Shown here: one piece after another, positions 25,001-38,800 of the stretch | Numbering within the stretch: position 1 is the stretch's first letter | How the letters are laid out: every line of letters begins with the position of its first letter | DNA from: Polydactylus sextarius | Lineage: Eukaryota > Chordata > Actinopteri > Polynemidae | Reading direction: 5' to 3' | Length of the DNA: 64,000 nucleotides | Assembly: GCA_016801845.1 (NCBI GenBank) | Contig: CM028912.1 | Span: 7,625,501 to 7,689,500 of the forward strand | Notes under the pieces: generated by a model | Told to the model about the DNA's origin: nothing | Databases searched by the model: none | Seen by the model: the letters and a program-made list of their open reading frames with translations, nothing else | Position numbers and translations under genes: made by a program

Positions 25001-25968
25001 CAGCATTCCTGCTTTGAACAGGCTATATAAAAGGCTGTCAGTTCCTCCTGCTCATCCTTTAAATTTTATTCTGAATAACAAACATGTGACAGTGTTTCTC
25101 TATGCTAAATACCATAACTTGTCATAACTTTATCTAAAGGATAAACAAAGAATATTAATATCTGTACCATGCAATCACTTAGCAGTGTGTCTGTCAAGAC
25201 TTACTGATGACAACAGCAAACAACAGGGACCAAAACAAGCCACTCCATTCATCACTAACAGAGTTATCCACCCCCTCTACTCCCTTCATCCTTTCCTTTT
25301 TATTTATCCCATTACATCTGCTAATCCTGTATAAACACAGTCTGGAATGCAGCTAACTGAAAGGTATGCTGGGTCAGAGTTGTTCGCCATCTCTTGAATG
25401 AACCTATGATAATGAACCTGTTCCAGAAAACACACTAAGAAGCAAAACAATAGCGTCTCTCTTTTCATATATCAAGTTTAACAGTGAATGTACATAGAAG
25501 GAAACAGTCTCTAATGTCAGGCACAACAGGATGAGGACTGAGGCTGTACAGGTCATGGTTAGATGTATCACCAGAAACAAAAATGATGCTTGAAAAAGAG
25601 TCTGAGAGAGGGTCAAAAAAATGGAGCCATGTGATGAATTCAGCAACATAAAAATCCAAGCAGATGAAAAGGCAGCAATAAAAACTGCAGCTCTTCTTTT
25701 TCTTAACAGATTTACTCAAAGTCTGAGAGTCTTTTAGCAGTAAAATAATCCATGTGTATCGGCGTTGGTATGTATGCTCCTTTGTGTTTGCATTAGCATA
25801 TGCTAATTTAAAAACAATGTCAAAGGAAACAAGGGTACATATTGTCCACTATAAGATGCATTTCATTAACATTGTCAACACCGATCACCTTAGCTCTTAT
25901 TTCTTGGCATTATTTTATACAACACGTGCGACCTTGAAACCTTCTATGTAGGGTCACACTGTTTCGTG

Positions 25969-26011
<43 letters not shown>

Positions 26012-29000
26012 TTTGTACTGACTTATTCACATATCATATTTACTTGATATATATAATATTTTTCTCTCTTGAGAACATACAACATTACACTGAGCTTCTG
26101 AATTCAGCATTTTATAGCAAAAACTGACTGAACCCAAGAGCTGCAGTTTCCTTCCAGAGATATAGAAAAAAAAAACAAAAAGAGGTACAGCAGTGTCACC
26201 GATTCTGGCATCAGACTTTGTGCCCGCAACTCTGACATAACAGGAGGCAGAATTGATTTCTCATCTGATTCCAGACCAGTGTTCAAAAGGACAGTGAGCA
26301 AAGGAAACCAAGAGAGATGGTAAAACTGAAAATATATCCTCAAAAAGCAGTGGTTTTATTCCAAGGACCCATGTTTTCAAAAGATTTGAATCTTTGTATC
26401 AAAACAATTGAGCCTCTGTTCTCCACAAAGGAGAAGACTAAAAATTCTTTAAAGCCATCTGTCAAGGCTAAAACATGTCTTTCATAGTCTAAAAATAGAC
26501 TTTGGGTGGAGCATTGCTTTAAAGACAACATTTTTGACTTTTTTAACATAAAGAAGATCATGGCTGTTGTGATCCCACACTGGGTCTATGAAAAACACTG
26601 CCATTAAGAGTGGAGAGCAGCGAGGCATAACATACACTCACCACATCCCTACATGTGAACAGGGCCTCCAGTGAGACCCCCTGCCCCCCCTCGATGTTTT
26701 AGAGGGCTGCCCCCGCACCAAATGGAGAAAAGTTGAGATGTCCCCTCTGGAAGATAAAGTTGGGGGTGAGAGTAACAGCCAAACTTGTTAAAATCAAAGG
26801 AGAGAGACAGAGGGAGAGAGAAAGAAAGACATTTGGCTACATGAGAACAGCCCAAATGTTTATACATTCTGAGGAAAACATTCACCTTCAAAATTAGACT
26901 ATTAAATAAGCAACTGGAATGTGCCTCAGTCTTTTTAAAATGCCAAAAGAAGGCTGCCTTTAACAATGTGATGTGCTGGTACATCAGTATTATGTCACAC
27001 ACACATAGACAAGTTTCAGAGAGATGCATTAGGCGACCTCATCCCTGTGGAAGAAGCAGCACAGCATTTTGTCGCACTGAGGATTGTGAAGCCTTCATAA
27101 TTCTCGTAATGCCGTCTTATGAGTGATGCGTCCTAAGCTGCTCCCGATGGGGGACACTACGTACTGTGCTCCTTCTTGTGTCTGAACCACAAGTGATGGT
27201 GAAACTCAATAACTGACTGATGCAGTCTGCGATGCACCTAAATCAATATGTATGTGGTGACACTTTCTGACGAAACAGCTGCATCCTACATCCTGCAGCA
27301 GTTGTTGAAGAGCGTATTTACAGAGCGAATGGAGAGACGTAAAAATGATGAAGAGTGTATCATCAGATATAACACTATGTTGAAACCTTCCATTAATCAC
27401 AGGGCAAACACTCAGTTAAACCTTTTGATTATTAAGATACAAGAACACAAATCAAAAGAGGATCTGTCTGTGTATGTCTCGCATGCTGCATCAATCGTGA
27501 GTGAGATTGAGCTGATAAGACCCGTCTTTATATCTGTAAATAATTAATGCTTTCTAAGACACACGTGTTTGCCATGTTTTTTGTCCGTTATGCTTCGAAA
27601 AAGGCGCTTTTGTTCAAGATAGTGTTTCTATGTTTGTCAATTGTTAATTGAAGCTGTTTGTGTCAGTGAGTGTGCGTGCATCCATTCCTACTTGGGAGAG
27701 CGTGTGTGCGTGCAGGACGTTAAATTCAATCCTGTAATCGTACACCTGTCTACAGAGCCAGAGAAAGCTCACATGTCATGAGTGATACGTGTTGTTCAAA
27801 GGGGGCCACTTTCCGGTCCACTCAAAATGTCAACAAACCGCAAACAAAATGCAGGCCTGATATGGTTGTGCTTTAATTGTGTGTGTGTTTGTGTAAGTGT
27901 GTAAGCATGTGTATGTACATGCCACTCACATTTTAAAATTTAAAGAGCAGGTCTATGTGTTACATAAGGTATTAGAAAGTAAAGCTACCACAAAAAGAAA
28001 TGAGTCCTACTGCCATCAGTATTAAGCATCTGAAACTGAAATAGTATATGTTCAACTGAGAGAAGTGTGATAACAAAACACACACTCCTGGATGCCTGTC
28101 TGTGACGCCTGTGTGTTTACCTGTGTATGATGGCTGTCCATGTGTCTGTGCAGAGTGGTGGAGCTGGAGGAGTTTGACTTGCTGTGACTTTCATCTTCCA
28201 GCGACCCTGAACACACGACATCAAGAGCATGTTATGAGACATTGTCATGTGACTGGAAGTCCATTCACACACAGACAGGTACAAAATGAACGACACTGCA
28301 CTTTTCAAACGCAAGTATAAATGACTGGGGGATGAAACAACATATGATCTTACACACCTGTCAGGTGTAGATGGTTCACTGTGGTACATTGTGATGATTT
28401 GATATAATTTGGATGTTCAAACTATGTAAAATAATGTAAAATGTATTCAACCTGAACCTGATATTCTCTGTCCACTGTATGTGAGTGCTCTCTTGGGCAT
28501 TTATATTTGTATGTCTTCAACTATCAACTATCAAAAAACTATGTAATTTGAATTCTGACAGTAAATGTTACCGTTGGAGAGCTGGTTGCCATTTTCGACG
28601 GGGGCAGGACTTGGAGAGTGGGGAGAGTGGTTGTTGGCGTTCTTGTCCTGTAGCTGCAGAGATGGTGAGGTGGGGGCAGAGCCACATTCTTCCCTCCCTG
28701 GCAGATTGATATTAGAATTGAATCCTGAGAGGAATATAGCCAGAGGAAAGAACAGTACATGTCATTTCATGTCATTTACAGTAGACATCAGATTCATTAG
28801 ATTCCATCATGATAGTTTTATTCACTGCAGACTTATGGAGTACTGCAAACTACAACATGTTGCTTTAACTGATAATATTTCAAAATGCTCCAATTTTGCT
28901 GTAATACCACAATCACACATTCATATCCAGTCTCTTTTTCCACTTACTCCCACCCCTCTTTGTTCATCCACCCCAGCTTTTTAAAAAGTATTCATTCAGC

Positions 29001-32000
29001 TCAGTCTGGTGGGAAGGTGACTCCACATGACCTGCCTCTGCCCCTGCTGCTGCTCCTTGGGGCTCACATGCTCTCACACAGTGAATGAGTAAGTGACTGT
29101 GGGTACATACAGTATGTGTGTGGGAGTGTGAATGGGAATTCGTCAGCTGCTGTCCCACACTGAGAATGTGTGCCTCCTGGTCCCCCTGCAGTCACAAGAT
29201 GCCTAAATATAAACTTAGCAAACTCTACCATAGGTCCAGCAGGGTAGGTGTGTGTTTGTGAGGTACAAAAGGCCAGGTACAGAGACATGGAGACACGGAG
29301 CCAGTCCATGTGAGGGTCGCGTGCTTGTGTAACGATGAGTCATTGCGAGTATTTGGATTTGTACAATGAAGATTATAATGAGAGACAATTGGACTTCTAT
29401 CCAATCTTGTGAATTTTGTATGCAGCTAGTGAGGCATGAGATGTCTTATGACAGTGATTTCCTGAAGCCTGCCAAGACCACCTGCCCTCTTCCCCTGGCA
29501 TTCCTGTGGTTTTCTCATTCCCTGTGGATGAGGAAGGGGAGGAGGAGGAGGGAGAGGCAGCTGCTCTTCACAGAGATGTCTGGGATAGCAACTGTAACCC
29601 CTGGCCACTCCCACAGCATCAGGTATCACATTCAGTCATTTAACAGCCGGGAGGGAACGGAAGTAGGCCATCCTGTTAAGCCCATCGGCATCCCTCTGTG
29701 CTCTGATCTAAGCGAACCGCTTTGCTTTGCCCACTCAAAATACCCCAACGCCAGGTTCCCCTGTCACACACACTGTTTTCCATGACGCCAGCGCTTTTCC
29801 TGCGTAGGTCCAGGTGCCAACGAAGAGTCAAGTGCAAGATGTCACGTGAGCCATATATGTCAGCATACGCACTTGCTCTCATACCGTCTCATATAAGGAG
29901 TTCAGCTACCTGCCCTTTGAACTTATTACAGTTATAGAAGTATGACACAACTGTGTAATGTGCAGCTTCACAACAACAAAGAATTTTGGGAAGATGACTG
30001 GTGAGCAGCTAACACTTTCACTTGTTTGTCATTTTTCTAACTTGTCTCTTAGATAATTGTCCGGGATGAGCCTGTTTGCTACTGCTGGACAGTCACACTG
30101 CCTTCAGCAGAACATGAGTGAGTTGTTAAATATTTGATGCCCATCCTCATCATGCTACTGCTCATGTATTATTAACCCAGCCACATCTAATACACTTCGA
30201 GGAAACAGAGACTCAATAAAAAGACAGTGGAACAACACAGTTTCTACCTTTGCTGATGATCCTAAGTTTTTGTAATATAGACTCTGAATGGAAAATTAAA
30301 TTTCCTGAAAACAACACAAAGTAATCACTTGGGGGTTGGAAACCTCTGACCTAAGGACCCACCCATTTCATTTTCTATGTGAGACAAATATGTTTGTCCT
30401 GCTTTTACAAAGGTCAACCTTTGCATCAGTGTCACAGTCTGTATGTGCTCTGCATGTAGCGCACTAAGCTACAACACAATTTGATCATGGGTACAGAGCA
30501 GTCCGTGTGACTCAAAGTGGGCTACCCTGGCTAGCTCATTAGCTAACATGTTAGGAGGCAGCTGCAGCAGCCAAAGGGCACTGCACTGGAGACTGTAACA
30601 AATGTGCTGCCTCAAGTGGGCCAAAGGGGGTGTCTGGCTACAGCATCTGAATTAATGTAAGGTAGTTCCAAGATAGAGAAGAAGGATTTATGAGGAAGGC
30701 TTTTGGATGCTGGAGCATCTCACTGCCCTACCACTCCAACACAGGGCATGTGTGTCACAGGTCTGCACACCAAACACAGGGTTATTACAACCCTACACCA
30801 CTCTGGTTGTACAGAAGGAATTCACCAAGTCCCCAATAAATCATCTGGCACAGACCAGGCTGAGGTTTTGATCATGAAATCATTGCAGTAGATGGAACAC
30901 ACAACTGACTTATGAACTCCTGCGCGCACACACACGGGTTGAATGGGATATTATTTATAAAAGGATGAAAAATCAAAGGGTAACTCCCCATCCTTTTGAT
31001 ACATGCCAACACACCAACAGGTTCTTATAATGATGGTCTTGTCTGACTCAGAGTATCCAATCTGTAAATAGAACATTAACCCATAAAAACAAATACAATT
31101 GAAAACAATGATTGAAGAAAAAGGGGAAAAGGGAAGGAGGGGTGGTGTTCAAAACTTTGGAGGTGCTATAGTGTTCTCTAATGTTTTAGATAGATGTGAG
31201 TGAGAGTGTGTGTATGTGTGTATATCTGAGCATTACTGACAGACCTCCATCCCTCATCTTCCGGCCAGACGTGGACTTCCTAAGCAGGCTGCGTCCAGAG
31301 CTGAACAGAGTGTTGAGTTCATCCAGAGGACTGGTCAGAGGTCTGCCATTGGCTGGGTTGAACAGCAGGGGAGAAGAAGAGCAGGAGTGTGCTCGCCGAG
31401 GCTCAGGACGGGACATCTTCACTGGGGAGTAGGGAGGAGGCTTCCCCAGTGGTTCCCCGCCAGACCTTTGTGATGATGTTTTGGGGAGTCTGAGCTCCCT
31501 GTGACAGATGCTGCGCGTGTCAAAGCTAGCAAGCTGGCCTCAGGCGGGAAGGGGAAGTGTGAAGGAGGTCTGTAGGGAGGTGGGGGGGCACTCGGGGGAG
31601 GAGGTGGAGGTGGAGGGGTGAGTGGAGGTGTAGACTTCTTCTCTGGCATTAGGACAGTGAGGCTAGGAGAGGAGTCTGCCCTCTGGCGAGCATACTGCGG
31701 GGACAGGGGGCTGTCTGGGCCAGTGGCATAGTTCAGATTTGGCTCAAACACAGGCAGCTTCTTTACCTCTAAGGGGGTGAGGGGTGATTCATCTGAAGCG
31801 GGAGAGCAGGTGACGGGAGAAGGGGGAAACACTAGAAGAGGTGGACGGTGGGGGAGCAAGTTAGGGAACGGAGCAGGGATGTCACAGCTGCCATCTTTGC
31901 CATGCTGAGCTTTGGAAGCTCCGCTGTTGGACAGGCTTTGTAAATGAGCTATGTCCAAAGAAGCAACAACCCCTGCCATCCGTTTGGTCTCGCTCTGAGG

Positions 32001-35000
32001 AGGAGATGTCCCTAATCCCACCAAGCCCAAACCTAAAGCCTCTAGTTTTGCTGCCTTGGTAACCACACTGGCAGGAGGTCCACCATCTTCATGAGGGAAA
32101 TACTTCATTTCCTCATAAACGGCTTCTGAGTCGGCAGCCTGTTCTGGGCTATCAGGGGGGTCCTGGAGGCTCCGAGCCCGTGGCTGAGAGCCCACCATCT
32201 CTATGTACACGTCCTCATCATCTGGACCCTGATACAAGCTCAGTGATACCCCTTGTGGGGCATCAATGGAAGCTGCTCTCTGCATCAAACCACCAAAGCC
32301 TCCACATCCCCCAGCGCGGGACAGCAAGGCCAGCTTTACATCGGCAGGGCGCAGCTGGTGGAGGTGGGGCGCTACAGCGTTGATTTCCTCATACGAGCCT
32401 GTCAGCTTAGTGTTGGGACTGCGCTTAGGTTTGGGGGGTGGTACCTTCCTCATGGTTGTGTAGTCATCACTGTGGGGACGGGGTTTGGACAAGGCTAAGG
32501 AAATAAAAAGTAAAGCATTTAAAACACAGGAAAAAAACATTAGGTAACGGCACTGAAGCACGAAAAAACACCATCTGTCACATCTTTCAAAGACAAGTAG
32601 AGGTGATATACCTGAAGGGTCTGTGGGGGACAGCTGGGATTTAGGGGGGCTTCCAGCTGGTGAGCAGTTGCTCTCTGGGGTGGGGCTTTCTTTGGCGGCC
32701 ATCACCAACCCAGCACTAACTGCTTCATAAGATGCACTCAGACGGGTGTTGGGATCCCTCTTTGGTTTGGGTGGAGGTTGCTTTCGAGGAGATGAAAGAC
32801 CTCCCCCGCCTGCTCCATCCTCACTGTTATGGGCTATCTGCTGCAGGGCTGGTTTGAGGGGTGGACTGGCAGATGAATGGACCATGTTCTCCATGGCGAG
32901 GGGGGTTGGTACTGAGCTGGAGCGAAAATGACGAATAACTCGACTGCCTCCATTGACAGGGCCGTCGTGGACTTTCCCAGTTTTCTCCACAACCCTACAA
33001 AATGAGTGTAAGGAACAATTTGATTCATGCTTTTCACAAAAGAAACATAGGGGTTTTAATTAGGCACAACATCTTTTCATACAATTATTTTTTGATTATC
33101 ATTTTCATCTTCAATACACTCAAACTCGAAACATGCCTGCTTCAACTGTCATTACACAAATATGAGCTGAGGAGGCCAATTGGAGGATAAAGACCAAAGA
33201 TTATGCTTTAAATCTAATCACTTTGCAGTAATTTGATAATATCCAGTTTGATATCTCCTTCGCTAATCTGGCTGTGCCATCTGTTGGTTCTGTGACTGCA
33301 GGAGTGTGTGGGGGAGGTGGGGGTGTGGCACATGTGAGAGTTTGGGGGAATGTGTGTATGTGAGTGCATTTGTACTTTTGTGTGCCGAAGTGTGTGCGTG
33401 TGCTTATTGCAATCTAGAATCACTATGACTTCTCTCCCAGTTTGCCAAGTGACACCCCTCCTCCTGTCACAAGCCTCCCCGTGCTCCTGTCTCCTGTCCC
33501 AGTAGCAGATGTTACATGTGCAAGGACACAGAGAGGATACAGAAACCATGTTTGTGTGTGCGTGTTTCATTTCCTCTTTAACATCCAATTTAAGTATCAA
33601 AGCAAAAGTATTAAAAAAAAAAAAAAAAAAACTACCCTTACAGTCTGCTAAATGGTGTAAGCTTTCACCTATTTTTGTTTCAATTGTGACTATTGCTCCC
33701 TGAAATGAATCTGAAATTTACAATTACTCCTTTTTCCATTTTATTTAGTAACGATTAAATTATTTACTAAATACTAAACACTACAAAGGTTAAAACTGTG
33801 TCTTTTTGAAGATTAGTTACCAAAAACAAATTAAACATTATAATTAAATTCCAGAATTTAAGTGATCATAAATTTTGTCACAAAGCCTTGAGATGTCAGC
33901 ATATTTGTCACCACTCACTGTCAACCTGAAATGAAAGCCAGAATTATGTGACTGTGGCAATAAGCAATACAAACGATACTGCAGCCTTTTTCAAAAATGG
34001 AAAGATGGTATTGAAATAATAAATGCTGTTATTGTGCGACATACCACAGAAAGCCAAAAACATCTCTCTCTCACACACACACAAGTGATTTCAGCACTAA
34101 TAAACCTTTTAGTGCAGAAATGCATAGGTCATAATTCAGGTATTACCGTAAACAAGGCCATCATTTTTCAGAAAGCGAGAAAGTGGCTTTTCAAAATGAA
34201 GGTCATTTCTTTAGGACGGCCTCTAAATTCTTCTCATTACTTTTTTGTTTCCTTTCTAAGTCAGCCCTCGAGGGTTATTTCATTTTCTCCTGGCTTGATA
34301 TGTTATATTAGCATGAGGTGAGGAGGAGATAAGGATACCGTTCCATAGGTGCAACACAATACTAATACAATCTGATAACGCAGCTCATTATCTGACTATC
34401 CATCATGAAACTTACAATTAAAAGCCTACAGCGCACAGGGATACAATGACATCATTAATCACGAAACACATGCCACGCAGTCACACGTACGCACATGCTA
34501 AAAGAGACGAATAAAGACACACACATATGCAAACACAAACACATGCACACATCATTTGCTTTATAAAGGTAAATGATTCCTCCACAGAATCATAAATCCT
34601 GTGAGTAACTGCTGATTGTTATTTTGCAAGCTAAATAATATGAGGCCATCACATTTAGTATTATGATTTATATTCTAGTGAGTGATAAAATGTCTATTTC
34701 AGAGGGACTAAAGTCTTGATTGAGTGCATTATTGTGAAGTAATCAGTAGCAAGGTGGAAGTCTATACAAACAACATTTTCATTTTCTGATTAAATGAATA
34801 TTTGTTAAGAACGTTGGCAAAATAATATTAGAAATCCCAATGACAAATGGTAAAAGAGTTAATAAACTGCTCATATACACAGCTCGAATGTCCTGATCAT
34901 ACATCCTCGGCTGGCTTCGAAAGTGAATGCGACTGTATAAGTCGTCAAGGTGTGTGCTAATTTACCTCCTAACAGGCTGATCCTCCTCCTTACCCACCGG

Positions 35001-35775
35001 CTCAGGCCTCTCACCAAGTGGTGGGCTGTTGCTAATGGTGCTGAGAAGGCTGTTTCCATGGCAGCGCAGGCGGTCGCTCTCTCGTGCGATGTCGGATGCG
35101 TTTTGGATGACCAACTGGTCATAGGTTCGCAGCCCCATGTCCTCTGCCCCCTGTAGGAAACGCTGAACACTGCACTCTTCTTTCTGCTGCTGCGACAGCC
35201 TGCGATGAACCCGCTGCCTTGCCAACCAACCACGCACCACTGAGATATAATAATGATGAAGGGGAGATGAAGACAGAGACAACAGAGAAAAAAAAAACAT
35301 CTACAAGAACAGCTCGGTGTTTGGTGTGTTATTTTTGGATAATTACCTCTCTGACAGGTGATGATCTTTTTATGAAGCTGGTAGCAGCGATCGTTGAGCT
35401 GGTCTGCTTGCCAGTATCTCAGAAATACTTTGCTGCTGCCCATCTACACATGAATAAAGAAAGTACCCTGATCAAACATCTACGCAAAAGCATTATTATG
35501 TACTTCAAAGTAGCCAGCAACCCTTCTGTTGGAAACCTCAGAAGACTGTGACTTGCTAGTTGAGGGATGGGAAAGCAGTGATGTGGCGATGATGTATGAT
35601 GATAGGTGGGTGTGGAGTGTGGGCAGGGTGTGGGCTTCCATGTTGACACTGCATTCACTTCCTGAACTTAGGAGGCTTTTGGAGGGCGACCGAGGTCATT
35701 CTACACCAGGTGCACAAAACTGTGGGGGTGACATACTTCCACAGACACTACCAACACACGCTACTTGTTGGAGTG

Positions 35776-35806
<31 letters not shown>

Positions 35807-38800
35807 AGGGCTGTGTGAAAAGGTGTCTGTGGGGCATTGTTGAGGAGTGTGTTTGCGTGTGTGAGACGGGAGCTGATGTGACCTGTAGGGTCACACACTC
35901 AGACACAACAGCAGTCTGGCAGACAGAACAGAGAGGGGGGTGTGGAGGGATCCATGCTGCTCTGTGTGTATGTGTGACAAGAATTGTGATGAGGTGGGAC
36001 AGCTGGAACGAGTTGTCAAAGATTCCATGGGATCTTTCAAATGGAGGGTCAGGGATTAAGTAATTTGGCAAATCCTTTGTTATTGATTGAGACTGAAAAA
36101 GACAAGTGACACAAATTCTCTCACACGTACTACATGGACACATACGTGCACACATGCACACGCACCTGCCATCCTTGAAGTTTGGACTGTTGCAGAACAG
36201 AGCGACATCTCTCCTCTGGTGACAATTTTCTCTTGTCTCCCAAAGTTGGCACCACCAGGTCTTTATATCTAGGAGATGCAAAGAGAAACAGAAAACATTA
36301 GAGCTGCAGGCAAACCCCTCAAAAAGAAAAAAGAAAAAAAAAAACACGTTCAAGTGACACCGCCTCTTTTCAGAAACAATGGGTTCAAAGGTCAGTGGGG
36401 TCATATGGCAGCCCAGCCAAACAGCATCTGTTCCTATTGGTGTTGCTAAGGGCAACCGTTACTATGACCGGTCAGCTGGATAGAGACAGAGGTTTGTTTG
36501 TGTCTGCATGATCGGGGAGAAAGGGAAAGTGAGGTATGTTGATAATAACTGTACAAACACAAATTATATACACATATCTATTTGTTTACAACAATAAATG
36601 TTTTTATTTTGAATGTACAAGATTGACAAATTGATAAATATTATCTCCTTTATAAGCCATTACTTTCAAAGGGCCCTAATGAGCCCCTATTCTCCTGCTC
36701 TAGGAGGACAGTTTTTAAGTATACACATAATTGTATTGAAGAAGAGTGAATGAATGAATTAACTTTTTGGAGAAACAATTAAAAAAAACAAATCATCATT
36801 AAAACCTCTCGTTCTCTGCTTTAAAGATGGGAAAATAGGATGTGTGTGTTCTCTCCGATGGTGAGGAAATCCTACATTTGCACTGATCCAAAGCACCACA
36901 CTGAGTTTTGTGAAATGAGTAAGTGAGTAAAGTGAGTAAGTGATCAAGTGCAACTGTGCAAAATAATGCATCTCCTGCTGTTTTCATGAAAGGCAAATGC
37001 AATGACAACAGACTTTTAACTTAGATAGTAATATTAAGCTAAGACAAATACGCAGGTCCTTATTTGTCAACAACAAAGTTTTTAACACGTTTGTGAGTTT
37101 AAAAACTGCAGGATTTTTTTTTTATAAACATAAGGACAATCCATACAGATCAATATTTTAATTAGTCCTGCTTATACAAACTTTGTTTGACTTAAACCAC
37201 ATTACATCACATTACACTGTAACCAGAGCCCCTTTTGTGTACGACACATTAGGTTTGAAATTTATAGACATATGTAACAGAGCAAACATATCTGTATACC
37301 CAGATATGTACTACACATATCTGTAAGAAATTTTCTAAACGAAAAGAAAAGGACCAAAAAAAAAATCAGGAAACAGAAATGTAAATTTCCCACGTTATAC
37401 CAAAAGCTCTGTCTCTTTAGTTATCAGTGGTGAGAGCCAAGCCAGATGATGATGTCACACATCCGATGAGACAAATTTAAGAAGCAGATGGCTAAAAGCT
37501 TAAACCACCTGTATTGTGAGTAAGCGAGTGCACATGAATGTGGGACATATTTGATTTGCAGGACTGGGGTCTGCCTGAACTCTCCCTAACCCTGTCTCTG
37601 TATGATAATACCAGTCCAGCAGACAACACACGCCGTCCCCCTGGGCCCATAAAACACAAAGGAACTCTGTAAACCCATGACCTTCCCTATGAGGATATGA
37701 AAACCATCGATAGGCTCTGCTTTTACAAGACCCAAGGGGGCTTCATGTGGAGCCAAAGAAGTGAAATAACCCCTTTGATAAGAGTTTAAATGGAAGGCTA
37801 CAGGGTGCTAACAGAGTTCTCTGTGACCAAATGGCCATCAGTGACCACCGTTATTGAGCGTCACTAAGGTGGTAAAGGAGAGGTAGAAGGCAACTGGAAA
37901 CTAAACCACTCATTTCCTCTGTGAAGCTGCTCATGTCCATCTGACAAACTTTACGTCACCACATCCTTAAAGCCTATTGGTTTTATTTAGTCATGGATTT
38001 TCACCCTAGGGGTCAAACTGGGATAATGGATATTCTGTAGGCAACTTAATAGCCTACAAATGTATGTTTATCCATTAGAGGAGGGGGATGATGAAGACCA
38101 ACTTGGAACTAGCCTTGTAGGAAAACTGACCTATATGTTAGAGAGCAGCAATTGTGATATGTTTAACTGGAAAAGCACTCAATAGAGCACTTACCTCTGC
38201 CAGGGTGAAAAATTCCCCTTTTCTGGAAAGGTTTATTTTAACTCCTGGATCTTTAACATCTGCACCTCCGTCCACTGGGGCTGGTGCAAACCGGTTCACT
38301 AGTTTATGTACGATACTGCTGTAAAATATGAGCAGTATGATACGGGTGATATCATAACCTCTTTTGCAGAAGTAATTAATACTGATGCCTCTTTCTCATC
38401 CACTTTCTAACAAAGTATAGGAGTGAGGAAAGCAACACATGTGCAGTGGTTAGTATTAACAGAAACAAGGTTCAAGTGGCAGTATTTGACCTTACACAAT
38501 AGCAGAAAATAAACCTGGCCACAAAACACATAGTGTTTGTCATAAAAGACAAATAAAAACAACAATAAAATAGATTTCCTCATAAATCACTCTGGTTACC
38601 AAGGCACTCATATAATTTGCTTTAGGCGGTCACTATGACTTAGCTTGAAGTAGCCTGCATGGTTCCACTGAGCAAGTGTGTGTCTGTGTTTGTGTACACA
38701 CTGGTGTGTTTGTGTTCACCAGAATATAGCAACCTCGAGATTAATGGCTGATTTATTGGCTTGTCATTTGGATTAGACAAAGGCCAGGACCTGTTTTGAA

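Noticed and set aside
31419..32990. A single 523-codon open frame on the minus strand as a one-exon gene
   Set aside because: It runs through the 117-nt intron 32495-32611 and begins at a GTG inside exon 20. Splice sites, phases and alignment to the MYO16 tail show it is two exons, and its last 20 residues are out of frame.
34987..35025. Internal donor-like site (CTTG|GTGAGAG) shortening exon 19
   Set aside because: It would break phase with exon 20; the GGAG|GTAAAT donor keeps it. It could be a rare alternative only.
35748..36455. 235-codon minus-strand frame as a separate gene
   Set aside because: Only the part at 36166-36268 is coding (exon 17). The rest is (GT)n translation and intron.
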